Source: CAYMQB01 sp964392665 (GTDB taxonomy: Bacteria > Hydrothermota > E44-bin80). Taken from it: a stretch of DNA of 64,000 bases. Positions 1 through 9,131 of this stretch are shown in pieces (position 1 is the first letter of the stretch; the number at the start of each line of letters is the position of its first letter). The stretch spans positions 66,066 to 130,065 of the forward strand of contig CAYMQB010000001.1 in the NCBI GenBank assembly GCA_964392665.1, in the 5' to 3' direction. Position numbers and translations under genes: made by a program. Below the pieces are notes generated by a model. The model saw only the letters and a list, made by a program, of their open reading frames with translations. It was not told the origin of the DNA and made no database searches.

Positions 1-213
1 CTGCCCACTATCAAGTCCGCTAAAAAGATAAACGGCAATGTTCCAGAAACACTTACCAACATTTCCAAAATCTTCGGAATTCCCCGTATGCTCAAATACC
101 CAAAGAGTGAAAGAACCAAAGAACCAGATAACAAGAATAATCAATAGAAGTCTTAGAAACTCATGTCGCCATACGAATTTCTTGATTCCTATTACTAATC
201 TATCCGATGTCAC
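1..213 (-). CDS. Channel-like membrane protein, N-terminal fragment (cut by window edge)
   Basis: Reading leftward from a GTG at 213 gives 71 codons without a stop before the window edge. The GTG overlaps the lpxA stop in a GTGA junction, which suggests translational coupling to the LPS operon. The fragment has a basic N-terminus, a hydrophobic helix at about residues 20-37, and then an aromatic stretch containing NIAVYLFSGLDSG. That stretch looks like the pore-helix region of two-TM ion channel (Ion_trans_2) proteins. The family call rests on these few residues and is tentative; the rest of the protein lies outside the window. Confidence 0.5.
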   Translation of the reverse strand, partial: MTSDRLVIGIKKFVWRHEFLRLLLIILVIWFFGSFTLWVFEHTGNSEDFGNVGKCFWNIAVYLFSGLDSGQ

Positions 214-983
214 TTGGCAATACCTCTCTTGCTCTTTTCAATAAAGTTTAACAGAGTTTTTATTTCTGCAGTTTGTGTCAGTGTTTCTTTGATTCTTTCT
301 ACAGCCTGAGTGGTATTGAAATTCTTGTCAAGTATAATATCGAAAGCCTGCTTCAGCAGATTGATCGTTTCCTTTTTGAATTTGTTTCTTCTCAGTCCAA
401 TGATGTTCAAACCAAATATTTTCAGAGGTTCACCGCCAGCAAGAGAATATGGAATAATATCCTTGTCAATTCTGTATCCTCCACCAACAATCGAATAACT
501 TCCCACTTTACAAAACTGGTGAGCAGGGATTAGAGCGCTCAAAAAGGCAAAATCATTGACTTCCACAAAACCACCTAATTGTGTCGTATTTGCAATAATT
601 ACATTGTTTCCAATTACACAATCGTGCCCAACATGCACATATGCCATCAAAAAGCAGTTGTTTCCTACTGTTGTATTATTTCCTTGAATTGACGCTTTAT
701 GAATAGATACAAATTCCCGTATTGTATTATTGTTTCCAATTCTTACTCCTGATTCCCAACCATCGTATTTCAAATCTTGTGGTAAAGCACCTATTATCGC
801 AGAATGACAGATTATATTATTATCCCCAATAACACTCCCACCTTTTATTAAAACATTATCTTCAATCTTTGTCCCTTTTCCAACCACAACATCCTCTTCA
901 ATAATGGAAAACGGACCCACTCTTACCTCTTCACCCAATATCGCCTTCTTGCTGACTATCGCAAATTTATTTATATTTACCAT
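210..983 (-). CDS. lpxA: Acyl-ACP--UDP-N-acetylglucosamine O-acyltransferase
   Basis: LpxA adds a 3-hydroxyacyl chain from ACP to UDP-GlcNAc, the first step of lipid A synthesis in the cytoplasm. The 257 residues are the normal family length. Most of the protein is left-handed beta-helix hexapeptide repeats (residues about 10-190), followed by a helical C-terminal domain. The catalytic histidine corresponds to H120 in the VHVGHDCVIG motif. The ATG at 983 lies inside the end of fabZ (17-base overlap), with an AAAGGA about nine bases upstream. It is the last recognisable LPS gene of the operon. Confidence 0.95.
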   Translation of the reverse strand: MVNINKFAIVSKKAILGEEVRVGPFSIIEEDVVVGKGTKIEDNVLIKGGSVIGDNNIICHSAIIGALPQDLKYDGWESGVRIGNNNTIREFVSIHKASIQGNNTTVGNNCFLMAYVHVGHDCVIGNNVIIANTTQLGGFVEVNDFAFLSALIPAHQFCKVGSYSIVGGGYRIDKDIIPYSLAGGEPLKIFGLNIIGLRRNKFKKETINLLKQAFDIILDKNFNTTQAVERIKETLTQTAEIKTLLNFIEKSKRGIAK

Positions 984-1434
984 TACGAAAATTTCCTTTG
1001 TCTACAATCACTGCAGTAAATTCACCCTCCGCCACTAACGACTCATCCACAAATGTCTTTGCCTGCATGATACAAATTTTCTTCCGGAATTTTTTCATCT
1101 CTACTTCACAACGTAACTGGTCTCCAGGTCGCACTGGTTTTCTGAATTTTACCTTATCTATCATCATAAAATATAGTAATTTAGTGCTTGTATCTTCAAA
1201 CCGATTCAAAAGTAAAAATCCTCCGACCTGAGCCATAGACTCTATAATTAGAACTCCAGGCATCACAGGTTCACCTGGAAAATGACCATTGAAAAACGGC
1301 TCATTAAACGTAACATTTTTTATTCCAATAACCCTGTTCTTTTCTAATTTTACTATTCTATCAACAAGTAAAAATGGATATCTATGTGGTAAAATTTTCA
1401 GTATATCTGTAATATCATAACTTTTTTTTGTCAT
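967..1434 (-). CDS. fabZ: 3-hydroxyacyl-ACP dehydratase
   Basis: FabZ dehydrates 3-hydroxyacyl-ACP in type II fatty acid synthesis and competes with LpxA for the same substrate, which explains its place in lipid A operons. The hot-dog fold protein is 155 residues. It has the HRYPFLLVDR start, catalytic His51 in GHFPGEPVMPG and Glu65 in ESMAQ. A GGAGGTG precedes the ATG at 1434. It is a separate gene here, not fused to lpxC as in Bacteroidetes. Confidence 0.95.
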   Translation of the reverse strand: MTKKSYDITDILKILPHRYPFLLVDRIVKLEKNRVIGIKNVTFNEPFFNGHFPGEPVMPGVLIIESMAQVGGFLLLNRFEDTSTKLLYFMMIDKVKFRKPVRPGDQLRCEVEMKKFRKKICIMQAKTFVDESLVAEGEFTAVIVDKGNFRNGKYK

Positions 1435-1487
1435 AACACCTCCGGGATTTTATTTTCATTGTTTACTCTTTACTCACTAATTTATTT

Positions 1488-2357
1488 TCATGTTTTCGAA
1501 GTTTGCCTTGCTAATTTTCTTAGAAATTCTACATGGGTTGTATGACCCCCACGCATTATTACGAAGTGCCCCTTTAATCTTCTGCATAAAAGCGATAAAT
1601 CCCCAAGAAAATCAAGTATTTTGTGTCTGACAAACTCATCATCGAAACGTAATTCAGTCTTGTTTAGCAAACCCGCTTTTGAATATACCAGCGCATTCTC
1701 GAAACTCCCTCCGCTTATCAAACCTCTTTTTCTCAATGGTTTCACCCATTCTAAGAATGCGAAAGTTCTTGCTGGTGCAATTTCATTTACGAAACTTTCG
1801 TCTGTTACATTTAGTGTTTTCATTTGAGTCAGCTCGGGATAATTATCGTAATTAATGAGATAACTAATCTTAAGAGATAAGGATGGAAATACAGATATAA
1901 AACAGTTGCCTTTTTTATAGGTTATAGGTGATTTAATCTGTAGGCTATCACTCCCATTTTTTGTCAGTTTTTCTACCATCAATTCCTTTTTTAACTTTTC
2001 CACAATGGGCTTTGCGCTTCCGTCCAATATAGGAATCTCTTCTCCATCTTCCAGTACTACTGTCAGCCCTCGTACTCTTAATGCGAAAAAAGTAGCTAAA
2101 ATGTGTTCAACGGTTCTAAAGCGAAACAAACCATTCCCAAGGGTCGTTCCATGGGTAGTATCCGTAACATTATCAATACAGGCCTCAATCCTTGAATCCT
2201 CTATTCCTTTTTTCATAAATTCAATATTTCCCCCGGATGGAATCACCGTTATTCTAGTTTTCTTACCAGAATGAACTCCAATACCTTCGAAGGAAAAGGG
2301 ATTTCGAATCGTTCTATATTTTTTTTGACTGCTGGTTATCTTGTTTTTCAATTTCAT
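1488..2357 (-). CDS. lpxC: UDP-3-O-acyl-N-acetylglucosamine deacetylase
   Basis: LpxC is the zinc amidase that commits UDP-acyl-GlcNAc to lipid A synthesis. From the ATG at 2357 it has 289 residues. The zinc ligands are visible as His84 (VEHILA), His245 and Asp249 (HKILDFLGD). The general base is in GGHTTH (His272). The start overlaps the end of lpxD by 44 bases; a TTG one codon earlier is also possible. LapB, which in enterobacteria steers LpxC to FtsH proteolysis, is encoded at 12.8 kb. Confidence 0.95.
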   Translation of the reverse strand: MKLKNKITSSQKKYRTIRNPFSFEGIGVHSGKKTRITVIPSGGNIEFMKKGIEDSRIEACIDNVTDTTHGTTLGNGLFRFRTVEHILATFFALRVRGLTVVLEDGEEIPILDGSAKPIVEKLKKELMVEKLTKNGSDSLQIKSPITYKKGNCFISVFPSLSLKISYLINYDNYPELTQMKTLNVTDESFVNEIAPARTFAFLEWVKPLRKRGLISGGSFENALVYSKAGLLNKTELRFDDEFVRHKILDFLGDLSLLCRRLKGHFVIMRGGHTTHVEFLRKLARQTSKT

Positions 2358-3354
2358 CAAAGATTCGTTCCAGCTTCTTAACTCTTTTAAGCAACTCAGG
2401 AAGCCTTAACGATGCAGCATAAATTCTTCTTGCAAGACCGTGGTCACGTGCTGGATAACCTGAAAATATCGAGTTAGGAGGTATATTTTTCGTCACACCA
2501 CTCTGAGCCGCGACTACAGCACCATCACCAATCTTAAGATGATCAGCCACTCCAACCTGACCTGCGAGAATAACATTCTTACCTATCTTGCAGCTCCCAG
2601 CTATTCCAACCTGTGCAATAATCAAGCCATTTTCATCAATGGTAACATTATGACCAATTTGAACAAGGTTGTCTATTTTCGTTCCTCTCTTTATTAGAGT
2701 TTCACCAAACGATGCTCTATCTATTGTAACATTGGAACCTATTTCACAATCATCTTCAATTATAACCTTACCAATCTGCGGAATCTTGTGATGCTTTTTA
2801 CCTTCTGTAACATAAGCATATCCATCGCTACCGATTACGGCACCCGGATGAATTATTACCCTCTTCCCTATTGTGGTATCCATAAGAATCGTAACTCTTG
2901 TTTTTACAATCGTTTTATCTCCAATGCTTGTATTATTGTCAATGTAAGAAAAAGCTCCAACTTGAACATTCTTCCCTATTCTTACCCCTGAACCAATAAT
3001 GACATAAGGTCCAATATATGCTGTCCTATCTATCTTTGAATTCTCACCGACAAGTGCAGACTGAGAAACACCGGGCTCAAGCTTCACCGTTTCCTGGAAA
3101 AGCTTTGTTATTTTAATAAAACATAGAGCGGGATTTTCAGCGTATATAAGTGTTTTCCCTTTTATACAGAGGCTTTCCTTTGTAACGATACAGGAAGCCC
3201 TCGACTTTTTCGCCAGTTCAAGAAACTTGGCATCTGCAAGAAAAATAATATCACCGGGTTTCCCATTTTCAAGTCCGGAAATTCCCTTTATCTCTAAGTT
3301 CTTATCACCTGAAACTCTACCTTTTATGGCAAGAGCAATTTCACGAACCTTCAT
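2314..3354 (-). CDS. lpxD: UDP-3-O-(3-hydroxyacyl)glucosamine N-acyltransferase
   Basis: LpxD adds the N-linked 3-hydroxyacyl chain in the third step of lipid A synthesis. The 346 residues comprise the N-terminal uridine-binding domain (about 1-100, with GISGLENGKPGDIIFL), a long left-handed beta-helix, and a C-terminal helix that ends in a lysine/glutamate-rich tail. The GHNVTI motif in the helix carries the catalytic histidine. The ATG overlaps the stop of the Skp-like gene (ATGA), and the distal part overlaps lpxC. Confidence 0.95.
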   Translation of the reverse strand: MKVREIALAIKGRVSGDKNLEIKGISGLENGKPGDIIFLADAKFLELAKKSRASCIVTKESLCIKGKTLIYAENPALCFIKITKLFQETVKLEPGVSQSALVGENSKIDRTAYIGPYVIIGSGVRIGKNVQVGAFSYIDNNTSIGDKTIVKTRVTILMDTTIGKRVIIHPGAVIGSDGYAYVTEGKKHHKIPQIGKVIIEDDCEIGSNVTIDRASFGETLIKRGTKIDNLVQIGHNVTIDENGLIIAQVGIAGSCKIGKNVILAGQVGVADHLKIGDGAVVAAQSGVTKNIPPNSIFSGYPARDHGLARRIYAASLRLPELLKRVKKLERIFDEIEKQDNQQSKKI

Positions 3355-4304
3355 TTTTCTCTTATTTCTCTTCCCAGAAATGTCAATAGATCCTGTGCCA
3401 ATTTTTCTAACTTGTCTTTTTCTTCAATGGAAAAGTCCTTTTTTTTAATATCCTGTCCCTTGTTAAAGTCCATCCATTTCATATTGAGCTTTATCTTACC
3501 TGACGAGACCTGAACCTCTCCAAATACGATTATCCTTGCTTGCAGTCTTAGAGCAATGCGTCTGATTTGGCTATCGTCAAGGTCTTCTTCATTCATAAAA
3601 CCGAGAAGTGTCATAGTTTCACTAACAGTTCTTGCTTCAACGGGTTCAAATGCTTCGAATTTATCCAGTCCGGATTTCGCCAAATTCGACATTTGTCTTC
3701 CAATCGATCTTGATTCGGCTTCAGTTCCCACATCCTTAAATCTGAAAACATAGAATTTTGTCTCCTCTGTTTCCGCAGCAGTGACCGAAAATTCTTTGTT
3801 TATTTCGAACAAAACTCTATCGGTTAGGTCAAGTCCGGTTTTTGCAAATATTATATTTCCTTTACTAATATCAAATATCATCGTAAAACCTTCATCTTCA
3901 CCTATCTTTTGCAGTACATTGCCTATTTCTTCAATCACGGGTCTAATCAGTTCTTCATATTTTTTCTCTGTCTTTCCCCCCATTCCCCATATATCCTTAA
4001 TGAAATTCTCATACGTTTCCTGTTTTTCTTCTATTTCTTTTTCTTTCTTTTTCCTTGTTTCACTGGATAAAATAAGATACTGTTCTTCTAATTCGCTTTT
4101 CAACTTGGTTATTTCTTGTTTTTTATCCTGAGCTTCCTTCTCCCATTCGAGTTCCAACTTATTGTATTGTTGTCTTAAAAGACTGATACCTTTGTAGTTA
4201 TCGATTATCTTGTCCGAATCTACAAAACCTATCTTTTCCGCAGAGAAAGCAATGGCTGTAAGAAAAAGCAGAATTAAAATCGCTTCAAGACTAACCTTTT
4301 TCAT
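3351..4304 (-). CDS. Skp/OmpH-like periplasmic chaperone fused to a TolB-N/FlgO-like domain
   Basis: A signal peptide (residues about 1-21, cleavage near FSA) leads into a Skp/OmpH region at about 22-165. That region opens with KIGFVDSDKIIDNY and contains a long, charged coiled coil, as in chaperones that carry outer-membrane proteins to BamA. Skp proteins usually end near residue 165-180. This one continues to 317 residues with an alpha/beta domain whose strand pattern (FRFKDVG, then RIIVFGEVQVSSGKIKLNMK) resembles the N-terminal domain of TolB or FlgO. The ATG at 4304 is chosen because GAGAGG precedes it. Two bases separate it from the barrel gene upstream. The fusion is visible; its role is unknown. 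Confidence 0.75.
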   Translation of the reverse strand: MKKVSLEAILILLFLTAIAFSAEKIGFVDSDKIIDNYKGISLLRQQYNKLELEWEKEAQDKKQEITKLKSELEEQYLILSSETRKKKEKEIEEKQETYENFIKDIWGMGGKTEKKYEELIRPVIEEIGNVLQKIGEDEGFTMIFDISKGNIIFAKTGLDLTDRVLFEINKEFSVTAAETEETKFYVFRFKDVGTEAESRSIGRQMSNLAKSGLDKFEAFEPVEARTVSETMTLLGFMNEEDLDDSQIRRIALRLQARIIVFGEVQVSSGKIKLNMKWMDFNKGQDIKKKDFSIEEKDKLEKLAQDLLTFLGREIREK

Positions 4305-4306
4305 AG

Positions 4307-5503
4307 TTACCACCTCTCACGAAAATTAAAGCCAAAATTAACTTTATAGAAAAATTCCTGAAGTTGACTCGTTTCTCTCATACCACCACAAAATGATATA
4401 TCAAGGGAACCCCCTCTCCTCAAGATTGGAATAGAGGTTCCCGCCGTTATACCGTTCTCCTGAACTCTTTCGCCGTTTGAATCTCTGAAGTACCATGGAT
4501 TAGAAAAATATCCAAGTCTTATTGGAAGTAATCTTTGTTCATACTCCTCTTCCCTTTTATATTCCAATCCGAAACTGTACGAAAAAACGTTCAAATATTC
4601 ATCGTTGATTATATTATTATACTTAAAGTTGTCCCAATTGCTATATCGAAGTGTAACAAGAAGATTCAAATTTTTGCTAAATGATAGATTTATCGCTCCT
4701 GTAACATTAGAAGGAAATACAAGTTCGTCGTTACTGACAGTTGTATCCTTTCTGTAGTACGACAAACTCCGTGTAACCTTATCACAAGTTATTGGAAAAT
4801 CGTAACCCAATCCAAGGTTAAACCAGGACTTCGTGCAGACAATTCCTAAAGAGTAACTGTATCCGAAGTAGTTAGTTCTCAAAGAATCTTGAGTGTCCCT
4901 GAATAATGTGTCAGAAAAGTTTGTTATCCAAACTTCATTACTTCCGCCAAATAGAATATTTACACCCGCACCTATACCAAAGTTATTGCCAAACTTTTTT
5001 GAAATTTCGGCTGTCCCGGTCCTGAGCTCCCCGTTTTTTAAAAATTTTCCATCGAATACAGCCCCATTTATGGAATCAGTAGCGGTAACAAAATTTGCAT
5101 TATAATCCATTCTTTTTCTAAGTTCTACACCAATTACCAGATTTGCAGGTAGGGTAGAACCGAACTTAAAAAATGGAAACCCATAGTAATATGCTATGTT
5201 CTTGCCTGATTCATCCTTCATATCGAGTCTTGTTCCGGTATATGTAACATCGATATTGGTATTCTTAAGGAACGCAATCGAACCACGAAGGTTTGAAGAA
5301 AATGTGCAAGGTATATCTGCATATCCAAGTGCCGACATATGTGAGTTGCCTGTAAGCAGTGGTCCTCCCTGCTCGCTGAAACTGAATATGGACTGACCAT
5401 TCAATCTGCAATAAAACAGAAGTACCATTAGAACTAACGGAAAAATCCTCTGTTTCACCATATTTGAAAGATTTCTTTCTCCAAAAAAGGATTTTCTACA
5501 CAT
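4307..5503 (-). CDS. Predicted outer-membrane beta-barrel protein (FadL/PorV-like architecture)
   Basis: I do not recognise a specific family. The protein has a hydrophobic export signal ending near LNGQS. It is followed by about 360 residues of alternating strands with periodic aromatic residues and glycines, and it ends in NFGFNFRERW, typical of outer-membrane barrels. An ATG at 5503 forms a TAATG junction with the upstream lipoprotein gene. Starting at the ATG at 5461 would give a more ordinary signal peptide, so the true start is uncertain. Its position between bamA and the Skp-like gene suggests a link with outer-membrane assembly or lipid transport, but this is inferred from context only. 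Confidence 0.65.
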   Translation of the reverse strand: MCRKSFFGERNLSNMVKQRIFPLVLMVLLFYCRLNGQSIFSFSEQGGPLLTGNSHMSALGYADIPCTFSSNLRGSIAFLKNTNIDVTYTGTRLDMKDESGKNIAYYYGFPFFKFGSTLPANLVIGVELRKRMDYNANFVTATDSINGAVFDGKFLKNGELRTGTAEISKKFGNNFGIGAGVNILFGGSNEVWITNFSDTLFRDTQDSLRTNYFGYSYSLGIVCTKSWFNLGLGYDFPITCDKVTRSLSYYRKDTTVSNDELVFPSNVTGAINLSFSKNLNLLVTLRYSNWDNFKYNNIINDEYLNVFSYSFGLEYKREEEYEQRLLPIRLGYFSNPWYFRDSNGERVQENGITAGTSIPILRRGGSLDISFCGGMRETSQLQEFFYKVNFGFNFRERW

Positions 5504-6615
5504 TATTCGCTCGTCCCCGGCGGTGGTGTATAGTAAACAGTTAGAGTTGGTTTTTCTACAGCATCAAGGATGAGTCGTGAGCAGAACGAGGTTTCGTTCC
5601 TTGCCCTCATAAGAATTCCGTAATTATCTCCACCATTGACCCAGTACTGCATAAGTGATGTAATATTAATTTTCAAAGTTGTATCTTCTTTCGAAGCTAC
5701 AAAATTGGCAACCGATGATGTGTAGTATTCTGTTTCACTTTTATCCCATTCCCCTGTAACTCTATGTAAATATACCGTCATTGTATCGAAAAACGAGTTG
5801 GATGGTATAACGTCGAAAGTCAGAAATGCTCTATTTATTGTTACATTGCTCGGGATGGTATCCAAATTAAAGGATAAAAGTGCCCTTAGTGAGTAACCTT
5901 CTCCCATTATAATTTCATCATGCGATTGATTGTAGGTTGAATTTGCTATGAAAGCGTCTTTTTCTGCAACATAGTCTTTCGATGAATCACCATAGAAAAC
6001 CTTCAGTTTTGGTTGCCTATAAGTGCTTTCAATTGAATGTATCGACAGAAGTGTATCTCCGAGCGAATAAACGAATATTATACCCTTATTGATTTCACTC
6101 GAACTATCCAGCAGAGCAAAATCATTATAGTTCAGATCGAAAGTTTCACATGTATCGTTCAAAACGACACCGGCAATCACAGTGTCTGTGAAATCACCGC
6201 CCGCGTTGCCCCACTGGCTGTCAGTACTTGCTTTGTTCCATTCGACTGTTTCGTCATCCCAATTTCGGTTTAGCGGATATACATTGAATTTCACACTCTT
6301 CGGCGCAACTCCATTGTACACATAAACTGTAACCTTTGCTGAATCTAAATCTGCAAGAACCAATGAATCGGATACTGAAAATCTTAGAAGTGTTCGTGCT
6401 TCAAAAGAGTATGCATTTCCTATCCACAATCTATGTGATGCACCTGTGTGCGATTCAAAAACGAAATTGCATATTGAGTCCGGATGCAATCCATCTACAT
6501 AAGACGGTTTCGGTATAATCTTGGGAATTTGATCGAGTCCGACCGGGTCGTTCATTTTATCCCTGCATCCAATAACAGAGAATAGAAACATTACAAAAAA
6601 CAGAAGTTTCTTCAT
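5503..6615 (-). CDS. Lipoprotein with two DNRLRE/CBM96-like domains
   Basis: The signal peptide ends in a lipobox, FSVIGC, with Cys17 as the lipidated residue. Two beta-sandwich domains of the DNRLRE type follow at roughly 35-205 and 215-365. Each shows the family pattern: a strand with a LLRFSV or LLSFNL core, a strand giving VTVYVYN or MTVYLHR, then W-[DN]-[DK]-x-[ET]-[VT]-E, and a final strand near a tryptophan-containing loop. Such domains occur in surface proteins and may bind glycans. The gene starts four bases after bamA ends and has only a weak SD, so it is probably translationally coupled. A DNRLRE lipoprotein inside a bam-lpx operon is unusual. Confidence 0.7.
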   Translation of the reverse strand: MKKLLFFVMFLFSVIGCRDKMNDPVGLDQIPKIIPKPSYVDGLHPDSICNFVFESHTGASHRLWIGNAYSFEARTLLRFSVSDSLVLADLDSAKVTVYVYNGVAPKSVKFNVYPLNRNWDDETVEWNKASTDSQWGNAGGDFTDTVIAGVVLNDTCETFDLNYNDFALLDSSSEINKGIIFVYSLGDTLLSIHSIESTYRQPKLKVFYGDSSKDYVAEKDAFIANSTYNQSHDEIIMGEGYSLRALLSFNLDTIPSNVTINRAFLTFDVIPSNSFFDTMTVYLHRVTGEWDKSETEYYTSSVANFVASKEDTTLKINITSLMQYWVNGGDNYGILMRARNETSFCSRLILDAVEKPTLTVYYTPPPGTSE

Positions 6616-6619
6616 TTTA

Positions 6620-8857
6620 CTAAAAACTTGTTCCTAACTGAAAGTGTGGATTCCAACCACCATAATTTAACTTATCAAATCCGTAGCCTATGTCAAATCC
6701 TAAAACACCCATCATGGGTACCTCAATCCTGATTCCAGTTCCAACACCTTTCTTGAGTTCAGAAAGATTTGTACTCCTAAAACTGTCCCAGGTATTACCG
6801 GCATCGAAAAATACAAGCCAGTTTATTCCTTTGGTAATAAGGTATTTGTATTCGGCGGTAAAAACAAAGGCTGATCTACCTCCTATGTTGGTTCCGCCCT
6901 GTCTGGTTCCAATTGACCGGTCCGGATATCCGCGAACTCCCCAGTCTCCAACACCCCCAAGATAGAATCGTTCATATATAGGAACGGTCGATGGATTTGT
7001 ATATCCATCTATGATGCCGAACTTCGAACGTATCATTAGAACAAAATTGAAGAAACTTTTTTCATACCACCTTGTTTCATAAGTGTATTTTTGATAATCA
7101 ACACTTCCACCCAGTAACCCACCTGAGAACTCCGCAGTAAAACTGTTCTTTGAACCTGTTGTAGCGTTAAAAATGTAATCTCTGCTGTCTCTCACGAGAT
7201 TAAAAGAAACACTACTCCTCCATTCTGTGCCGCGCTGGTCAAGAACATAATTGCTAACCTTATTTGTATCTTCATCATCTACGGATACCGTAACTTGCTC
7301 AAGAGTATATGAAGTATAAAACTTGCTATACCTGAGTCGAGGAACAGGCCTTCCCAATCTAATAGTTGCACCTTTCTTTCTATCATCGAAGTAATCCCAG
7401 CTCCTTGTTACAAAGAAAATGTCAAAACCAACAGTTGTTGGCGTATCAAAAAACCAGGGCTCTGTATATCCAAAACTGTAGTTTGCCAATTTTCCACCTT
7501 TTTCAAGGCTAAAATATGCAGTCGTTCCTCTGCCGAAAAGATTGGGAATATTCAGAGAAACATTACCTGTTACCCCCCAAGCAGCACTATACCCCATTCC
7601 AGCCGTAAATTGCCCTGCCTGCTTTTCAACAATTTTCAGAATTAGGTCTATATCTCCTTCTTCGTTAACTCTCTTGCTGTCTAACTTAATATCTTCAAAA
7701 AACCCAAGATTATATACTTCTCTCTGTGAGTCGATTAACTTCGATCTCTGGAAAAGTTCCCCTGGAAATATCCTTAGTTCCCTTCTTACGACTTTCTCCC
7801 ATGTTTTGGAATTACCGGCAATAATTATTTTCCTGAGATGTGCTGGATTTCCCTCCTGAATATTATAGGTTATCTTTATTGTATCGCCAACTGCTTCCTC
7901 ATCAGGTATTATGTAAGCATATATGTATCCTAATTCGGTATAAAGAGAATAGAATTCGACCATGGTATCGTCAAGTTTATCCTTGTTATATAGGTTTCCA
8001 TTTCCATATTTAACAACAGATGCAAGTTTCTCCGTTGTAATTATTTCGTTGCCGCTAAACTGTGGAGTAGATAGATAATATTTAACACCCTCATCCACAT
8101 CTATTCTGATAATCATCCATTCGTTGTTGTCATCGTACGATATATTATGGTCTTTTATCTCACATTTAGGATAACCTTTCTTTTTGTAATAATCTGTTAT
8201 TCGCTCAAGATCATTGTAAAATTCTTCCTCATCGAAATTCCCCGACCGCCACCACCTTTTGCTCTTGTTTTTCATTAAACCACCGAGTTTCTTATCCGGG
8301 AAAATCGTATTTCCCTCAAAGTAAATATTTCTTATTCTTACCCGCCTTCCCTCATCTATACTAAATGAAAGGGTAGCCTTCTCTTCATCGGTTGTGATTT
8401 CACTACTCACCTTTGCCAGAAGAAAACCCTTCTCTTTGTACTTATCATTTATCCTCTTTGTCCAGGTGAAGACCTTCTGTTGCGAAACGATTTCACCTTC
8501 CTGAATTGACATAGCTTGCTTCAAATCTTTCTCTTTAATATGGTCGTTGCCAATAAAAATAACTTCTTTTAAGAAAGCATTTTCCTTAACTTCGATAATT
8601 AAAAGTTGTCCGTGCACTGTTTCTTCAATAAATATTGTAACGTTGGAAAAAAGCCCTAATTTGTATATTTTCCTGATTGCATCGTCAAGCTTTCTTTGTT
8701 TTATCTCATCTCCGATTTGAAGCATCGAGGAACCGACAATCAGCTCCTCGTCGGTCGTTTTATTCCCTCTTACCTCAATTCGTGAAATTGTTTCTGCTAA
8801 AAGCCCTGTTGCATAGATACACATACCAAGAATAAAAAAAGCTATTCTGATTTTCAA
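6620..8857 (-). CDS. bamA: Outer-membrane protein assembly factor BamA (Omp85)
   Basis: BamA folds and inserts beta-barrel proteins into the outer membrane. The 745 residues comprise a signal peptide (about 1-21), POTRA domains to about residue 400 (starting at ISRIEVRGNK), and a 16-stranded barrel with the Omp85 signatures GVGDWGVRGY and a C-terminal FQLGTSF. The start is a TTG at 8857 preceded by GGAG at seven bases. It is the first gene of the envelope operon and sits about 36 bases downstream of the predicted transcription start. Confidence 0.93.
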   Translation of the reverse strand: MKIRIAFFILGMCIYATGLLAETISRIEVRGNKTTDEELIVGSSMLQIGDEIKQRKLDDAIRKIYKLGLFSNVTIFIEETVHGQLLIIEVKENAFLKEVIFIGNDHIKEKDLKQAMSIQEGEIVSQQKVFTWTKRINDKYKEKGFLLAKVSSEITTDEEKATLSFSIDEGRRVRIRNIYFEGNTIFPDKKLGGLMKNKSKRWWRSGNFDEEEFYNDLERITDYYKKKGYPKCEIKDHNISYDDNNEWMIIRIDVDEGVKYYLSTPQFSGNEIITTEKLASVVKYGNGNLYNKDKLDDTMVEFYSLYTELGYIYAYIIPDEEAVGDTIKITYNIQEGNPAHLRKIIIAGNSKTWEKVVRRELRIFPGELFQRSKLIDSQREVYNLGFFEDIKLDSKRVNEEGDIDLILKIVEKQAGQFTAGMGYSAAWGVTGNVSLNIPNLFGRGTTAYFSLEKGGKLANYSFGYTEPWFFDTPTTVGFDIFFVTRSWDYFDDRKKGATIRLGRPVPRLRYSKFYTSYTLEQVTVSVDDEDTNKVSNYVLDQRGTEWRSSVSFNLVRDSRDYIFNATTGSKNSFTAEFSGGLLGGSVDYQKYTYETRWYEKSFFNFVLMIRSKFGIIDGYTNPSTVPIYERFYLGGVGDWGVRGYPDRSIGTRQGGTNIGGRSAFVFTAEYKYLITKGINWLVFFDAGNTWDSFRSTNLSELKKGVGTGIRIEVPMMGVLGFDIGYGFDKLNYGGWNPHFQLGTSF

Positions 8858-8899
8858 TTAATCACTCCATTTCTTTAATCCAATCATTCAATGACTAAC

Positions 8900-8928
8900 C
8901 TTATAACATATGGAAAAAACGAAGTCAA
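8900..8928 (-). promoter_or_regulatory. Promoter of the bamA-lpx operon
   Basis: On the minus strand, a -35 box TTGACT (8923-8928) and a -10 box TATAAG (8900-8905) are separated by exactly 17 bp. Transcription would begin near 8893, ahead of the TTG start of bamA. No other strong promoter is visible between the genes down to lpxA, so the set is probably one transcript. The rest of the 8858-9131 gap holds no gene that I can support. Confidence 0.75.
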
Positions 8929-9131
8929 GAAAAATCATATTAGTTTATTAACGAATTAAAACGTCATAGGTTCCAAATATACCTTTGATTTCTTATAACA
9001 TTAAAGCACCGCTATCGAGAATAATCTTTCATAATCTCAGATGAAGCAATTTGAGTTTTCTTTTTTAAACCTTTCTTTAATTTTTCACTCTAAATAAGTG
9101 TATGGAAAATAACAAAAAGGAGGTGAAAGAA

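Noticed and set aside
38..244. A plus-strand open frame of 68 codons at the left edge.
   Set aside because: It lies opposite the lpxA end and the channel-like fragment and has neither an SD nor a recognisable domain.
7542..7859. Plus-strand open frames opposite bamA.
   Set aside because: They are antisense shadows of a long conserved gene with no independent signals.
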